Both the position numbers and the translations under genes were made by a program. A stretch of DNA of 64,000 nucleotides from G051132615 sp051132615 (GTDB taxonomy: Bacteria > Pseudomonadota > Gammaproteobacteria > Burkholderiales > Neisseriaceae), in the NCBI RefSeq assembly GCF_051132615.1, contig NZ_CP152375.1:372001-436000 (forward strand). Direction: 5' to 3'. Below the pieces are notes generated by a model. The model searched no databases, was not told the DNA's origin, and saw nothing but the letters and a program-made list of their open reading frames with translations. Of the stretch, positions 16,522 to 24,824 are shown in pieces. Within the stretch, counting starts at the first letter, position 1; each line of letters starts with the position of its first letter.

Positions 16522-16560
16522 TTGGCTCTTGTTTGCTAAAAAATCGCAAACAAGAGCCAA
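16522..16560. repeat. Perfect 15 bp inverted repeat, candidate oriT hairpin
   Basis: The arms TTGGCTCTTGTTTGC (16522-16536) and its exact complement (16546-16560) enclose a nine-base loop. AGC/GCT trinucleotides just outside would lengthen the stem with a small bulge. No T-run follows on either strand, so it is not a standard terminator. In relaxase systems such repeats near the nick site bind the relaxase or accessory proteins. Confidence 0.55.
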
Positions 16561-16686
16561 AAAGCTATAAGGGTAAAGGTTTTTAAAGCTTTAAAGGTAT
16601 TAAAATCAAAAGCCTTAAGGGTAAAAAGCGGGCAAAAAAAAGCTAAAAAGCAAAACCCATCTACGCTATCACAAATAAATTAAAAA

Positions 16687-16723
16687 TTCCACTTTTAATC
16701 AAATTTCATATTTTTAATTGTTT
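16687..16723 (+). promoter_or_regulatory. 37 bp element upstream of the rightward tra operon (copy 2)
   Basis: Inverted copy of 16192-16228 with two mismatches over 37 bases. It ends 65 bases before the ATG of the first rightward gene. Twin copies placed the same way before two divergent operons fit coordinated control. Confidence 0.6.
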
Positions 16724-16788
16724 GTGGATTCAAATCTTGTCTTGATGTAAAACTTCGCCTCAGTTCAATACAAAATGAGTATTTAAAA

Positions 16789-17220
16789 ATGAGTGATAAA
16801 ATTTACGATTATTTAAAAGATAAACTAAAAAATTATATTTGTCTATCACCCACTCTCACACCTTTATTAATTGAGTGGATAAAAAGATGTGACGGTTACT
16901 TATTCGATACAGTTTTATTTACAGGTGAAGACACATCAGAAAAGTATCTGATAGAAAAGTCTATTCAGTTATTGGATTCATTATCCCTTGACGCATCTAA
17001 TGAAGAGTTTTGTGAACTGTTTTCTTGTGAATTTGAAGGGTTATTTTTCCATGCAGAAACAGACAAGAAAAAATGGAACTGTACAGTTGAGTCATATAAG
17101 TCATTCAAACAACATCTTCCAGCCATGCCATCACTACAATATCTGGATAAACCTCATCTTGACTCAACAAAAGTATATGAGTGGTTGATGTTACATATTC
17201 CACAAACTATAACATTATAG
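16789..17220 (+). CDS. Hypothetical protein, first gene of the traI-traD operon
   Basis: 143 residues, no signal peptide and no membrane segment. Sequence is acidic and aromatic-rich, with stretches such as LTPLLIEWIKRCDGYLFD and FCELFSCEFEGLFFHAE. No family recognised. It is followed within 13 bases by a small membrane protein gene and then by the RHH-like and traI genes, so its role is probably in DNA processing or its control. Confidence 0.7.
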   Translation: MSDKIYDYLKDKLKNYICLSPTLTPLLIEWIKRCDGYLFDTVLFTGEDTSEKYLIEKSIQLLDSLSLDASNEEFCELFSCEFEGLFFHAETDKKKWNCTVESYKSFKQHLPAMPSLQYLDKPHLDSTKVYEWLMLHIPQTITL

Positions 17221-17232
17221 GGTAAAAAGAAT

Positions 17233-17409
17233 ATGTTTTTATCATCAAGATTGATCATTATGGCTTTATGTATGTCCTATCTGTCGTATTGCATCAACAC
17301 CAAACCTGAAGAAAGTTTAATCGGCATAACTATTGGCGCAATGATTGCTTTTTATGGATTGACCAAAGCACCTTTACGTAACTGGTTGTTAAAAGAAAAT
17401 AAAGAGTAA
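17233..17409 (+). CDS. Small membrane protein, 58 residues
   Basis: ATG at 17233, stop at 17407-17409. The product has two hydrophobic segments (RLIIMALCMSYLSYCI and LIGITIGAMIAFYGL) and a basic end (APLRNWLLKENKE). It fits exactly between the preceding gene (12-base gap) and the RHH-like gene (10-base gap, with AAGGA in it), so it is very likely real. Function unknown. Confidence 0.6.
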   Translation: MFLSSRLIIMALCMSYLSYCINTKPEESLIGITIGAMIAFYGLTKAPLRNWLLKENKE

Positions 17410-17419
17410 GGAAAATAAA

Positions 17420-17689
17420 ATGAAAAAGACCGTATCATTAGAACAAATCATTTACAACGCTAAAGTGATGGCTATGAATGGAGAAACGCTAGAATCTTTA
17501 GCTTCACAAGCACACAATTCCCTTCGGTTCCCTGTTGCTGTCAAACCTGAAACTCATATTTTTCTTGAATCGCAAGCAGAAACACTCGGTATTTCAATTT
17601 CTGCATTGAGTGGCATTATTTTAAATGGTTTGGTTCATCATGAATTTTTAATATCAAATGATACTAAAATTGAACCTGATGCAAAATGA
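17420..17689 (+). CDS. Small ribbon-helix-helix-like DNA-binding protein
   Basis: 89 residues. The central part reads as strand-helix-helix: FPVAVKPETHIFLESQAETLGI then SISALSGIILNGLVHHEFL, the layout of ribbon-helix-helix proteins. Such proteins are common relaxosome helpers or regulators beside relaxase genes. AAGGA precedes the ATG and its stop overlaps the traI start by four bases (ATGA), so it is translated with TraI. It could bind the repeated 37 bp elements or the oriT hairpin; both are inference. Confidence 0.65.
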   Translation: MKKTVSLEQIIYNAKVMAMNGETLESLASQAHNSLRFPVAVKPETHIFLESQAETLGISISALSGIILNGLVHHEFLISNDTKIEPDAK

Positions 17690-20109
17690 TCACAATTGTT
17701 ATAGTCCTTTTATTAATAGCTTTATTGGCTATTATTTTTATCTTATTCAATAGTCAAACTACTGAAGAGTCTAGTAAACGATCTGTATCAAATGAGTCCA
17801 ATAAAAATGAGCCATTAATTATTGGTGATAAATTTAGAATTTTGAGCGCACAAGAGTTAATTGATTGTCTTAAGTTGGAACCAGTTCTTAAAAATATACA
17901 AATTAATTTAGGATTTAGTAATGAGGCTTGGGCTAAAGATGCCCTTCCCTTTGTTCATACTTATATAGAGTTTGTACAAAGATTACCTGCCTCAGAGAAC
18001 CACCATCACGCTGGTGATGGTGGTTTAATCAGACATACATTAGATGTGGCCATATACGCTTTAAATGCATCTAAAGCAAAAAGTTGGCCTCCTGGCGCAA
18101 AAACGGAGACGATTGCAAAATTAACAGCCGTTTGGCGTTACGGTATTTTTGTTGGCGCAATATTACATGATGTGGGTAAGACATTAACTGGCTTTGAAGT
18201 CTATTTATACTCAGATCCAAAAGAAGGACAAAAGCAAAGGTGGTTTCCTGATTCTTCATCAATGCAAGAAACTGGCGCAAAGTATTATCAATTGGTTTTT
18301 CCAGATCATAAAACAGATTATAAAGTTCATAGTCAAATTGCTTGGATGTTTTTTCAACGATTGGTACCAGCATCAACAAGAGCATGGTTAACCAATATGG
18401 ACCCTGAGTTAATGCTGGCCTTACGTACCTATTTAAGTGCTCAAAACAAAGAAGAAATGACTGAGATTGCTTTTGCTCAATTAATTACTGAAGCTGATAA
18501 AGCATCAACTAAGCGAGATTTAAAAGAAGGGTCAAGACAGCGTTTTAGTGCAGCCAAACGCAAACCCTTAATTGAAATACTGATGGGCGCATTACGTGAA
18601 ATATTGAAAGAACCCAGTCGATATGGTTTAAGTATTGGTAAAAATGGTGGGGGTAGCCTATTTATTCAGGGTGAATACATTTATTTTGTTTGTCGTCCTA
18701 TGGTTGAAGCAATACGTGAGTATCTTAAAGAAACTTCTCCAGCAACAAAATTGCCCCAAGATAATGAACGTATTTTTGATACATTTTTAGAGTCCGCTGC
18801 GGTACAACCGAGTCCATATGATCCAGACAAAGCCATTACACAAATTACCATAGAAATGACCAAAAACAGTGGCACAAAACAAGCTGTTTCTTTCACAACA
18901 TTATGTTTTGAAGCAAAGAACCTTTATCCAGATGGAGATGTGCCAGAACAATATAAAGGGCAAATGTTGGTTCATCAACAATACATCAAAACAGATGATG
19001 CAACTGATAATAACAATGAGCATGGCGCATCAGTCAAACAAGAAAATGAACCAGAAGCAGCTGTAGCAAAAAATGATTTAGTTGAATCAGTTGAATACAA
19101 AAAACATATTGATGGCGCACAAGAAGTAATCGCTAAAAAGAATGATTCAAAAGAACCAAAAAAGGATATTAAAGTCTCTAAGCAAAATAAAAAGAATGCC
19201 TCAATAGATGATATTTTATTGGCTTGTTTAGATTCAGATGAAGAGAATAATGAAGACGTTCCTGAAGCACAAGTTAAGAATATGGAACAAAGTATAGCAA
19301 TTGCCCCTAAAAAAGAGGCTAATTTGACTATTAAAGCATCTTCATCAGTTGGTAGCCTTAAAAATCTTAAAGCCAAATTAGCTCAAATAAACCATGTATC
19401 TGAAACACAACCAGAGAGACAAGAAGAAGCAGCACAAGAAGATCAAGAGAGCAAGGTAACAATAGAACCAGATGAACCTCTATCCGTTCAAGCACTGTTT
19501 GAATCACAAAATAACATTACTGAAGATATTGGCTCACCTTCTCCAGTTCATGTCGCTTCAAACGAAGCCGTAAATGATTTAGATTTATTGGCTCAACAAG
19601 TTCAAGTTAATCATACATATCACATGACGACTGAAAATACTGAAAGTGATGAACAGCCATTACAAGAGCAAATTAAAAGCAATTTAATGAATCATGGTAA
19701 TAATTTCCTTCAGTATTTAGCAGATGGCTTAGCTAATAAAACACTTACATACAATGATGCCAGTTCTGCTATTCATTTTATTCCTGAAGGAATGCTTTTG
19801 GTTACACCAAAGATATTTAAAGAGTTTGTAGGTGGTGTGTTTGATAAAAATGATCGTAATTCCCCTGGTCCATTAGCACAAAGAGGGTTTGAATCACTTG
19901 GTATTCATAAAAATCATAAAAGTGCTCGTGGACGAGGTACTACTGCCCACTGGAAAGTGATCAGTGCAAATGATGACAGCCAACATGCAAAACAAGTCTT
20001 TCATGCTTATTTAATTCCTGAAGAGAACCTATTCAGAATTATTCAACCCTCTTCACGGCCAGCAAATAACCCTCTTATTAAATTATTTGTGTTGAACCTT
20101 TTATCTTAG
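17686..20109 (+). CDS. traI: TraI, MOBH-family relaxase
   Basis: 807 residues. A strong N-terminal membrane helix (IVIVLLLIALLAIIFILF, residues 4-21) comes first. The relaxase domain follows with the three-histidine motif HHHAGDGGL (residues 106-114) plus His117, and the HD signature ILHDVGKT with His161-Asp162. A long acidic, low-complexity linker (about 410-650) leads to a C-terminal TraI_2_C-like domain (GMLLVTPKIFKEFVGG, ARGRGTTAHWKV, ending ANNPLIKLFVLNLLS). MOBH relaxases nick oriT and stay on the transferred strand. The gonococcal-island TraI also has a hydrophobic N-terminus, as I recall. traD follows 12 bases later. Confidence 0.95.
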   Translation: MITIVIVLLLIALLAIIFILFNSQTTEESSKRSVSNESNKNEPLIIGDKFRILSAQELIDCLKLEPVLKNIQINLGFSNEAWAKDALPFVHTYIEFVQRLPASENHHHAGDGGLIRHTLDVAIYALNASKAKSWPPGAKTETIAKLTAVWRYGIFVGAILHDVGKTLTGFEVYLYSDPKEGQKQRWFPDSSSMQETGAKYYQLVFPDHKTDYKVHSQIAWMFFQRLVPASTRAWLTNMDPELMLALRTYLSAQNKEEMTEIAFAQLITEADKASTKRDLKEGSRQRFSAAKRKPLIEILMGALREILKEPSRYGLSIGKNGGGSLFIQGEYIYFVCRPMVEAIREYLKETSPATKLPQDNERIFDTFLESAAVQPSPYDPDKAITQITIEMTKNSGTKQAVSFTTLCFEAKNLYPDGDVPEQYKGQMLVHQQYIKTDDATDNNNEHGASVKQENEPEAAVAKNDLVESVEYKKHIDGAQEVIAKKNDSKEPKKDIKVSKQNKKNASIDDILLACLDSDEENNEDVPEAQVKNMEQSIAIAPKKEANLTIKASSSVGSLKNLKAKLAQINHVSETQPERQEEAAQEDQESKVTIEPDEPLSVQALFESQNNITEDIGSPSPVHVASNEAVNDLDLLAQQVQVNHTYHMTTENTESDEQPLQEQIKSNLMNHGNNFLQYLADGLANKTLTYNDASSAIHFIPEGMLLVTPKIFKEFVGGVFDKNDRNSPGPLAQRGFESLGIHKNHKSARGRGTTAHWKVISANDDSQHAKQVFHAYLIPEENLFRIIQPSSRPANNPLIKLFVLNLLS

Positions 20110-20121
20110 AAAGTCATTGAG

Positions 20122-22179
20122 ATGAGTAGCCCAGAAAACGTATATAGACCACCTTATGAATGGGTTTCAGTATGTACCATTATGGTAGCCATTTACCCAT
20201 TACTGTATTTCCCAATGCCACCCAATTTAACAATGATCTGTTTAAGTATATTGGGTGTATTGCTACTGTGGCGTAGTAAACAAGCCATACGTATTATGCG
20301 CTTCAGAAAAAGTCTACGTAAACTGCCCTATTATGGTTTAACAGCCAATGAAGTGCCAGTATCCGACAAAGCCATGTTTTTAGGGTTAGGATTTAGATGG
20401 ACGCAAGAGCATACACAAAGATTATTCTTTGCCAGACAACCAGAAAATAGACATTTACTGGACTCTTCAAGATTATATAAATGGGCAAGAGAATATGAAA
20501 TCAATCATAAAGGGCAAAATCAGCTCACCAAACTCACTAGATCGAGTAAGTGGTGGAATCCAGTTGCACCTTTACCACCAGTTGGCGGCTCTCCAGAAAT
20601 CCATGGTGTCGAAATTCATGAACGAAACATCTGGTCAGATCTGGGTGAACGAGTTGGTCATACCGCTGTGATTGGTACCACTCGTGTGGGTAAAACTCGT
20701 TTGGCAGAAACATTAGTGATTCAAGATATACATAGAGGTGATGTCACTATATTTTTTGACCCTAAAGGGGATGCAGACATGCTCATTCGCATGTATGTAG
20801 AATCAGCTAAAGCTAATCGCCCCTTTTATATGTTTCACTTGGGGTTTCCTGAATTTTCATGTCGGTATAACCCTATTGGGGATTTTGGCCGTATCACTGA
20901 AGTAGCAACTCGTATTGCCAATCAATTACCAGGAGAAGGTCAATCCGCAGCCTTTAAAGAGTTCGTTTGGCGATACATAAATGTATTGACCAAAACAATG
21001 GAAGCATTATCCATTAAGCCAACTTATGTAGATATTTATCGTTTTGCTTCTAATGTTGATGAAATTGCCAAAGAATACTTTGAATTGAAGCTCAATAAAG
21101 CTGATCCTAATTGGGCAGAAAAGTATGAAGCATTTTTGGCTGAAGATGATTCACCTACCCTAAAATCCATTAAACAACAAGCCAACAAAGCAGGACGTAA
21201 TTTAGACACAATGATGTTGGCCAACTTCATTAAAGCAGAAAACCACAGTGATGACATCATAGACGCTTTAATGACTATTTTATCCAACGATAGAAGCTAC
21301 TTTGAGAAATTAGTATCCTCTTTATACCCTTTACTAGAAAAACTCACTACTGGAGACGTATCTGAACTGATTAGCCCTAGACCAGATAACCTAGATGATC
21401 AACGTCCTTTAATGGATTGGCGCAAAGTCATTGAATCTGATGCAGTCGTTTATATTGGTTTAGACGCATTAAGTGATTTTGAGGTTGCAGCAGCCGTGGG
21501 TAATGCTATGTTCGCAGACCTTACCTCATTGGCTGGTCAAATATACAAGCATGGTTCAGGTTATGGGCAAAGCGTACAGGCAAACAAAAGAAAAGTGGCC
21601 ATACATGCAGATGAGTTTAATGAGTTGATTGGTGATGAGTTCATTCCCCTCTTAAATAAGGCTGGTGGCGCAGGGTATCAAGTCACAGTTTATACACAAA
21701 CATGGTCAGACGTTGAAGCGAAAATCGGTTCATCTGCTAAAGCAGCACAGATCGGTGGTAACTTAAACACTTTGATCATGTTAAGAGTTAAATCTCCAGA
21801 AACAGCAGAGATGCTCACGAATCAATTACCACAAGTCAAAATCCAGAACAGCACCCTAGTATCTGGCGCAAATGACGTTGCCTTTCCTGATTCACATGAA
21901 GATTTTGGTTCAAGAAATGAGGATAGAATTGGCGCAGAAGCAGTACCGATGCTTGAACCAGCAGACTTAGTAGCTTTACCAAAAGGACAGGCTTTTGCTT
22001 TGATTGAAGGTGGTCAATTATACAAAATCAGAATGCCTTTACCTGAAAAAGACCCTACTGAAGAAGTGCCAGAACATATCCAAGATATTGCTGCAAAGAT
22101 GAAGGATAAATCACGCTTATCTGAAACCCTAGAGGTGCAAGAACATGCTTTTATAGAAGGTGAACATTATGGCCAGTGA
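20122..22179 (+). CDS. traD: TraD, type IV coupling protein
   Basis: 685 residues. Two N-terminal membrane helices (about residues 16-34 and 37-51) precede the motor: Walker A GTTRVGKT at 185-192, with TIFFDPKGDADML after it, and Walker B VAIHADEFNEL near residue 495. The later part contains VTVYTQTWSDVEAKIGSSAKA, typical of TraD of MOBH elements. TraD is the hexameric inner-membrane ATPase that recruits the relaxosome to the channel. The traI-traD pairing is the usual MOBH order. Confidence 0.96.
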   Translation: MSSPENVYRPPYEWVSVCTIMVAIYPLLYFPMPPNLTMICLSILGVLLLWRSKQAIRIMRFRKSLRKLPYYGLTANEVPVSDKAMFLGLGFRWTQEHTQRLFFARQPENRHLLDSSRLYKWAREYEINHKGQNQLTKLTRSSKWWNPVAPLPPVGGSPEIHGVEIHERNIWSDLGERVGHTAVIGTTRVGKTRLAETLVIQDIHRGDVTIFFDPKGDADMLIRMYVESAKANRPFYMFHLGFPEFSCRYNPIGDFGRITEVATRIANQLPGEGQSAAFKEFVWRYINVLTKTMEALSIKPTYVDIYRFASNVDEIAKEYFELKLNKADPNWAEKYEAFLAEDDSPTLKSIKQQANKAGRNLDTMMLANFIKAENHSDDIIDALMTILSNDRSYFEKLVSSLYPLLEKLTTGDVSELISPRPDNLDDQRPLMDWRKVIESDAVVYIGLDALSDFEVAAAVGNAMFADLTSLAGQIYKHGSGYGQSVQANKRKVAIHADEFNELIGDEFIPLLNKAGGAGYQVTVYTQTWSDVEAKIGSSAKAAQIGGNLNTLIMLRVKSPETAEMLTNQLPQVKIQNSTLVSGANDVAFPDSHEDFGSRNEDRIGAEAVPMLEPADLVALPKGQAFALIEGGQLYKIRMPLPEKDPTEEVPEHIQDIAAKMKDKSRLSETLEVQEHAFIEGEHYGQ

Positions 22180-22876
22180 TAGTGGTTATTTCTTAAACTC
22201 AATTGCTTTAAAGTTCTTAATTCAGCCATTTAAAGTTGCTGGAATTATCTTATTTATTGTTTGTATTGTCTTTGGTACCTCTATCATTACGCAAAGTTAT
22301 TTCAGTACAGAAAGTTTGCTGGAACAAGAAGTAAGAACCTTAGAAATGACTTCAGGCTACTCTTCTATATTGGACTCTGAAAATGAAGAAAATAGCCCCC
22401 CTATTAATGTCATAGCAAGTAGATATGCTTATTTTGCATTAAGCACTGTCTTTTTTGAATGGACTCAAATAAATAAGGCTTTAAAAGCACAAACTGAAGG
22501 TGACTCAGGTTATGTTTTTAAACAAAAATACCTGGTACCCCATATTGATTTACTGAAGCAATTTGATCAGACCATTAAACTCATTAGTATCCGCATGGGT
22601 TATCTTGCATTTTTTGGTTTATTTACATTGATCATTATTTTGATTGCAGTAATTGATGGTTTTGTAGCCAGAGCCATAAGGCAAAAGAATGCTGGTCGTG
22701 AAAGTGCTGGTATTTACCATCGGGCAAAATACTGGAGAAGTGGTATTATCTGGCTAAGTATCGTGATCTACTTAGCTATGCCAATAACGATTTCACCGAT
22801 ATTGCTTATTATTCCATGTACAATATTCGCGTTATTGGTCTGGTTACAGGCTAAATTCCTGAAGAAATATTTGTAA
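22169..22876 (+). CDS. DUF4400-like membrane protein of integrating conjugative elements
   Basis: About 235 residues from the ATG at 22169, preceded by AAGGTGA at good distance; it overlaps the end of traD by 11 bases. Helices lie at about 15-40, at 145-165 (LAFFGLFTLIIILIAVIDGFV) and two at the C-terminus (IIWLSIVIYLAMPITISPILLII). The motif DGFVARAIRQKNAGRESAGIYHRAKYW matches, from memory, the DUF4400 / TraJ-like proteins that follow traD in such elements. Its role in transfer is unclear, perhaps at the coupling-protein interface. Confidence 0.75.
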   Translation: MASDSGYFLNSIALKFLIQPFKVAGIILFIVCIVFGTSIITQSYFSTESLLEQEVRTLEMTSGYSSILDSENEENSPPINVIASRYAYFALSTVFFEWTQINKALKAQTEGDSGYVFKQKYLVPHIDLLKQFDQTIKLISIRMGYLAFFGLFTLIIILIAVIDGFVARAIRQKNAGRESAGIYHRAKYWRSGIIWLSIVIYLAMPITISPILLIIPCTIFALLVWLQAKFLKKYL

Positions 22877-22946
22877 TGTGATTTTTTAGCAAAAACAATT
22901 CAAAATTTAAATTATTCAATATAAAAATATTGTTTTTAAAATATGT

Positions 22947-22956
22947 ATCGTACGAT
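22947..22956. repeat. Palindrome between convergent genes
   Basis: ATCGTACGAT is a perfect 10 bp palindrome, extended by TG/CA on the outside with one mismatch per side. It lies in the 124 base AT-rich gap between the DUF4400 gene and the convergent gene at 23001. It could be a protein-binding site; there is no T-run, so a terminator is unlikely. Confidence 0.35.
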
Positions 22957-23000
22957 GCAATTATACTTATACTAAAATTGTAAAAAAAGAGTAACCTTTA

Positions 23001-23408
23001 CTAATGAAACAATCCCTCTTCTTGTTTATATGGGTAGTAGGTTTGATCATCTAAAAGTATTTTAGATGCAACTGATTCCATCCAGCGTTTATAACTCCCA
23101 TCCTCTTTACCTTTAGGTGTATTTAACCAGGAATCATAATTTTTTTTAGAAAAATATACTCGACAGACACTTAATCCAAGTTGCTGAGCTTTTGTTATCA
23201 ACTCTTCTGAACGTTTATCTTTAGGAAATTTAACTATATAAACAATCTTGACCTTATTTAAAACTGCATGAGGTATCATAAAAAATTCGGCATCATAAAA
23301 ATACTGATCAATAGTAGGAGGTCCAAAACCATGGAAATCTAGCTCTTCAGCTGGTTTACCTAGATTAGCCGTAAAACAATTAAAGTAATAATATGAAGAT
23401 TCTGCCAT
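23001..23408 (-). CDS. Hypothetical accessory protein
   Basis: 135 residues, soluble, no signal peptide. It starts MAESSYYYFNCFTANLGKPA and has an alpha/beta look (KVKIVYIVKFPKDKRSEEL). No family recognised. It lies alone between traD-DUF4400 (convergent) and the pRiA4b-like gene (64 bases upstream, same strand). It may be a cargo gene of the island, possibly an orphan immunity protein given the surroundings; that is inference. Confidence 0.6.
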   Translation of the reverse strand: MAESSYYYFNCFTANLGKPAEELDFHGFGPPTIDQYFYDAEFFMIPHAVLNKVKIVYIVKFPKDKRSEELITKAQQLGLSVCRVYFSKKNYDSWLNTPKGKEDGSYKRWMESVASKILLDDQTYYPYKQEEGLFH

Positions 23409-23472
23409 AATGATGTTGATTTTTATCTAAAGCATGTTTTTAAAAACAATTGAGTACAGTAATCACTTATAC

Positions 23473-24147
23473 CTACCAAGAAGAATCTAAATCCTCTTCT
23501 TCTAACCATAAATAATGACGGTTTCTGGACCAACGGCAGTATTTCTTCAATTCTCTGTTTACCGTATCAATATCAAAATAATTTGGGTCATATATATGGC
23601 AGTTAGGACAATTGATGCCACCATGTTCTCTAAACATATTACCAAACTGTGGTTGTTTACGTTCTGTCATTATTTGTCTATAAGCATAAAACCCACCTAT
23701 TCCCCCTACATTCTCTGGCGGGCATTTGCCAAAACCAGCAACACATCGCACAAATGGTAAACGATCATCCTCTTTTTCATATAGGGAAAGTTTGTAATGA
23801 TCATCTTCCAATAGAATTATATGCCGCCACCGATCCGATCTGGATAAGTCATCTGATTCTATGACACACATATACTCCATTTCTTGACCTTTCTTATTCA
23901 AAATATCAAATAAAGGCATCTGATTCTCTAAAGAAACACCTGTATTTTTACGTGGTGGAATATATTCGGCAAAAAATTCCCCTGAAGCGGTTGCCCAATA
24001 ATGAGAGGCTATATTCTCCCAACCAATTACAATTTGAATCACATCACTTAATCTATCTAACGAAATTGAGGCAGGAACAATAATTTGTCGCCAGATATTA
24101 GGATACAGATCATTTAAGCCAACTTTTAATTGATAATAATGCTTCAT
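23473..24147 (-). CDS. Plasmid pRiA4b ORF-3-like protein
   Basis: 224 residues. The N-terminus YQLKVGLNDLYPNIWRQIIV and the following DRLSDVIQIVIGWENIASHYW match the pRiA4b ORF-3 family, whose members begin with L-K-x-x-P-x-I-W-R and then H-x-x-I-Q-x-x-x-G-W. The later FVRCVAGFGKCPPENVGGIGG segment is also typical. Function of the family is unknown; it is often found on mobile elements. The C-terminus has a CPNC pair and two tryptophan-rich stretches that may bind metal. Confidence 0.85.
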   Translation of the reverse strand: MKHYYQLKVGLNDLYPNIWRQIIVPASISLDRLSDVIQIVIGWENIASHYWATASGEFFAEYIPPRKNTGVSLENQMPLFDILNKKGQEMEYMCVIESDDLSRSDRWRHIILLEDDHYKLSLYEKEDDRLPFVRCVAGFGKCPPENVGGIGGFYAYRQIMTERKQPQFGNMFREHGGINCPNCHIYDPNYFDIDTVNRELKKYCRWSRNRHYLWLEEEDLDSSW

Positions 24148-24157
24148 ACTTTAATGA

Positions 24158-24337
24158 TCAGTCTCTTTCTAAGATACCGCTAGGAACCTCACCAGCCCTT
24201 TTATCAGCAAAGCGTTCTGCTCTGTTTTTAGCTTCTTCAGCACTGCCACACTGGATCGGTGTATCAGCAATTAATTCTGTTGTTTTACCTTTTTTTTGAG
24301 CGGTAAAACTTTGAACAATATAAAGAGTTTTCATCAT
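24158..24337 (-). CDS. Small hypothetical protein, 59 residues
   Basis: Starts with two ATG codons (24337 and 24334) and ends TGA at 24158-24160. The chain begins MMKTLYIVQSFTAQKKGKTT and continues with a helical, charged stretch (GSAEEAKNRAERFADKRAG). It fits the pattern of small proteins that take part-coded inputs (SAEEAKNRAE) and resembles nothing I know by name. It lies 10 bases ahead of the pRiA4b-like gene and 12 bases behind the immunity gene, so it is likely expressed with them. Confidence 0.55.
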   Translation of the reverse strand: MMKTLYIVQSFTAQKKGKTTELIADTPIQCGSAEEAKNRAERFADKRAGEVPSGILERD

Positions 24338-24349
24338 AATAGTTAATTT

Positions 24350-24823
24350 TTACAAACCAAAAAAATGGGGTAATGGGCGTTTTTCTTCAAAAATCCGTTC
24401 TACTTTTTCTTTCGGTACCCACTTTCTCAGCACTCCACGTTCAATTTCTTCAAAACCTAATTTCCTAGCAAGAGCCTGATTCTCTGGAACACCTAAACAA
24501 TAAGTGTTTTCTCTTTCAGAGTTGATAACAACAAGATAGCCTTCATAGTAACCAAATGTGCTTACGTCGTATACCTCATCTACTTCAGATGGAGTAATGT
24601 CTTTTAAATATACATTTGGCTTTCCTATTTCCCTTGGAGGTAATTCATATTCGACCCCCTTTATTATCATTGTTTTGGGTCTTTCATATAAATAGAAACC
24701 ATTAGCTAAATCATTTGAGTCCATTGATTTAACCCAATATTTTATTGGCTCATTTTCAAGAATAGTTTCTCCTAACATGTACTCTTTTCCTTGATATAAT
24801 GTGTATACGCCATTTCTAATCAT
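24350..24823 (-). CDS. Putative immunity protein for the 941 aa toxin-like protein
   Basis: 157 residues, soluble, acidic, beta-rich (MIRNGVYTLYQGKEYMLGE, YYEGYLVVINSERENTYCLG). Its ATG lies one base after the stop of the large gene, the tight coupling seen for toxin and immunity pairs. No family recognised. The call rests on position, size and the parallel with the other locus at 33082-36412. Confidence 0.65.
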   Translation of the reverse strand: MIRNGVYTLYQGKEYMLGETILENEPIKYWVKSMDSNDLANGFYLYERPKTMIIKGVEYELPPREIGKPNVYLKDITPSEVDEVYDVSTFGYYEGYLVVINSERENTYCLGVPENQALARKLGFEEIERGVLRKWVPKEKVERIFEEKRPLPHFFGL

Positions 24824-24824
24824 A

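Larger units (their letters stand above)
16135..16788. other. Divergent non-coding region, candidate control region and oriT
   Basis: No gene is seen in these 654 bases, which separate the leftward tra operon from the rightward DNA-processing operon. The stretch is AT-rich. It holds two inverted copies of a 37 bp element at its ends, a tandem 10-mer AAAAAAGCAG (16473-16492), a perfect 15 bp hairpin (16522-16560), a 14 bp palindrome TTTAAAGCTTTAAA (16582-16595) and two copies of TAAGGGTAAA (16568-16577 and 16616-16625). An AT-rich, repeat-dense region near the MOBH relaxase gene is where an oriT would be expected; the nick site is not visible. Confidence 0.5.

Noticed and set aside
22936..22980. 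Possible dif-like Xer site near the ATCGTACGAT palindrome
   Set aside because: One arm resembles the XerD half (TTATACTAAAA) but the other half does not fit the XerC consensus, and no second copy was found to define island ends.
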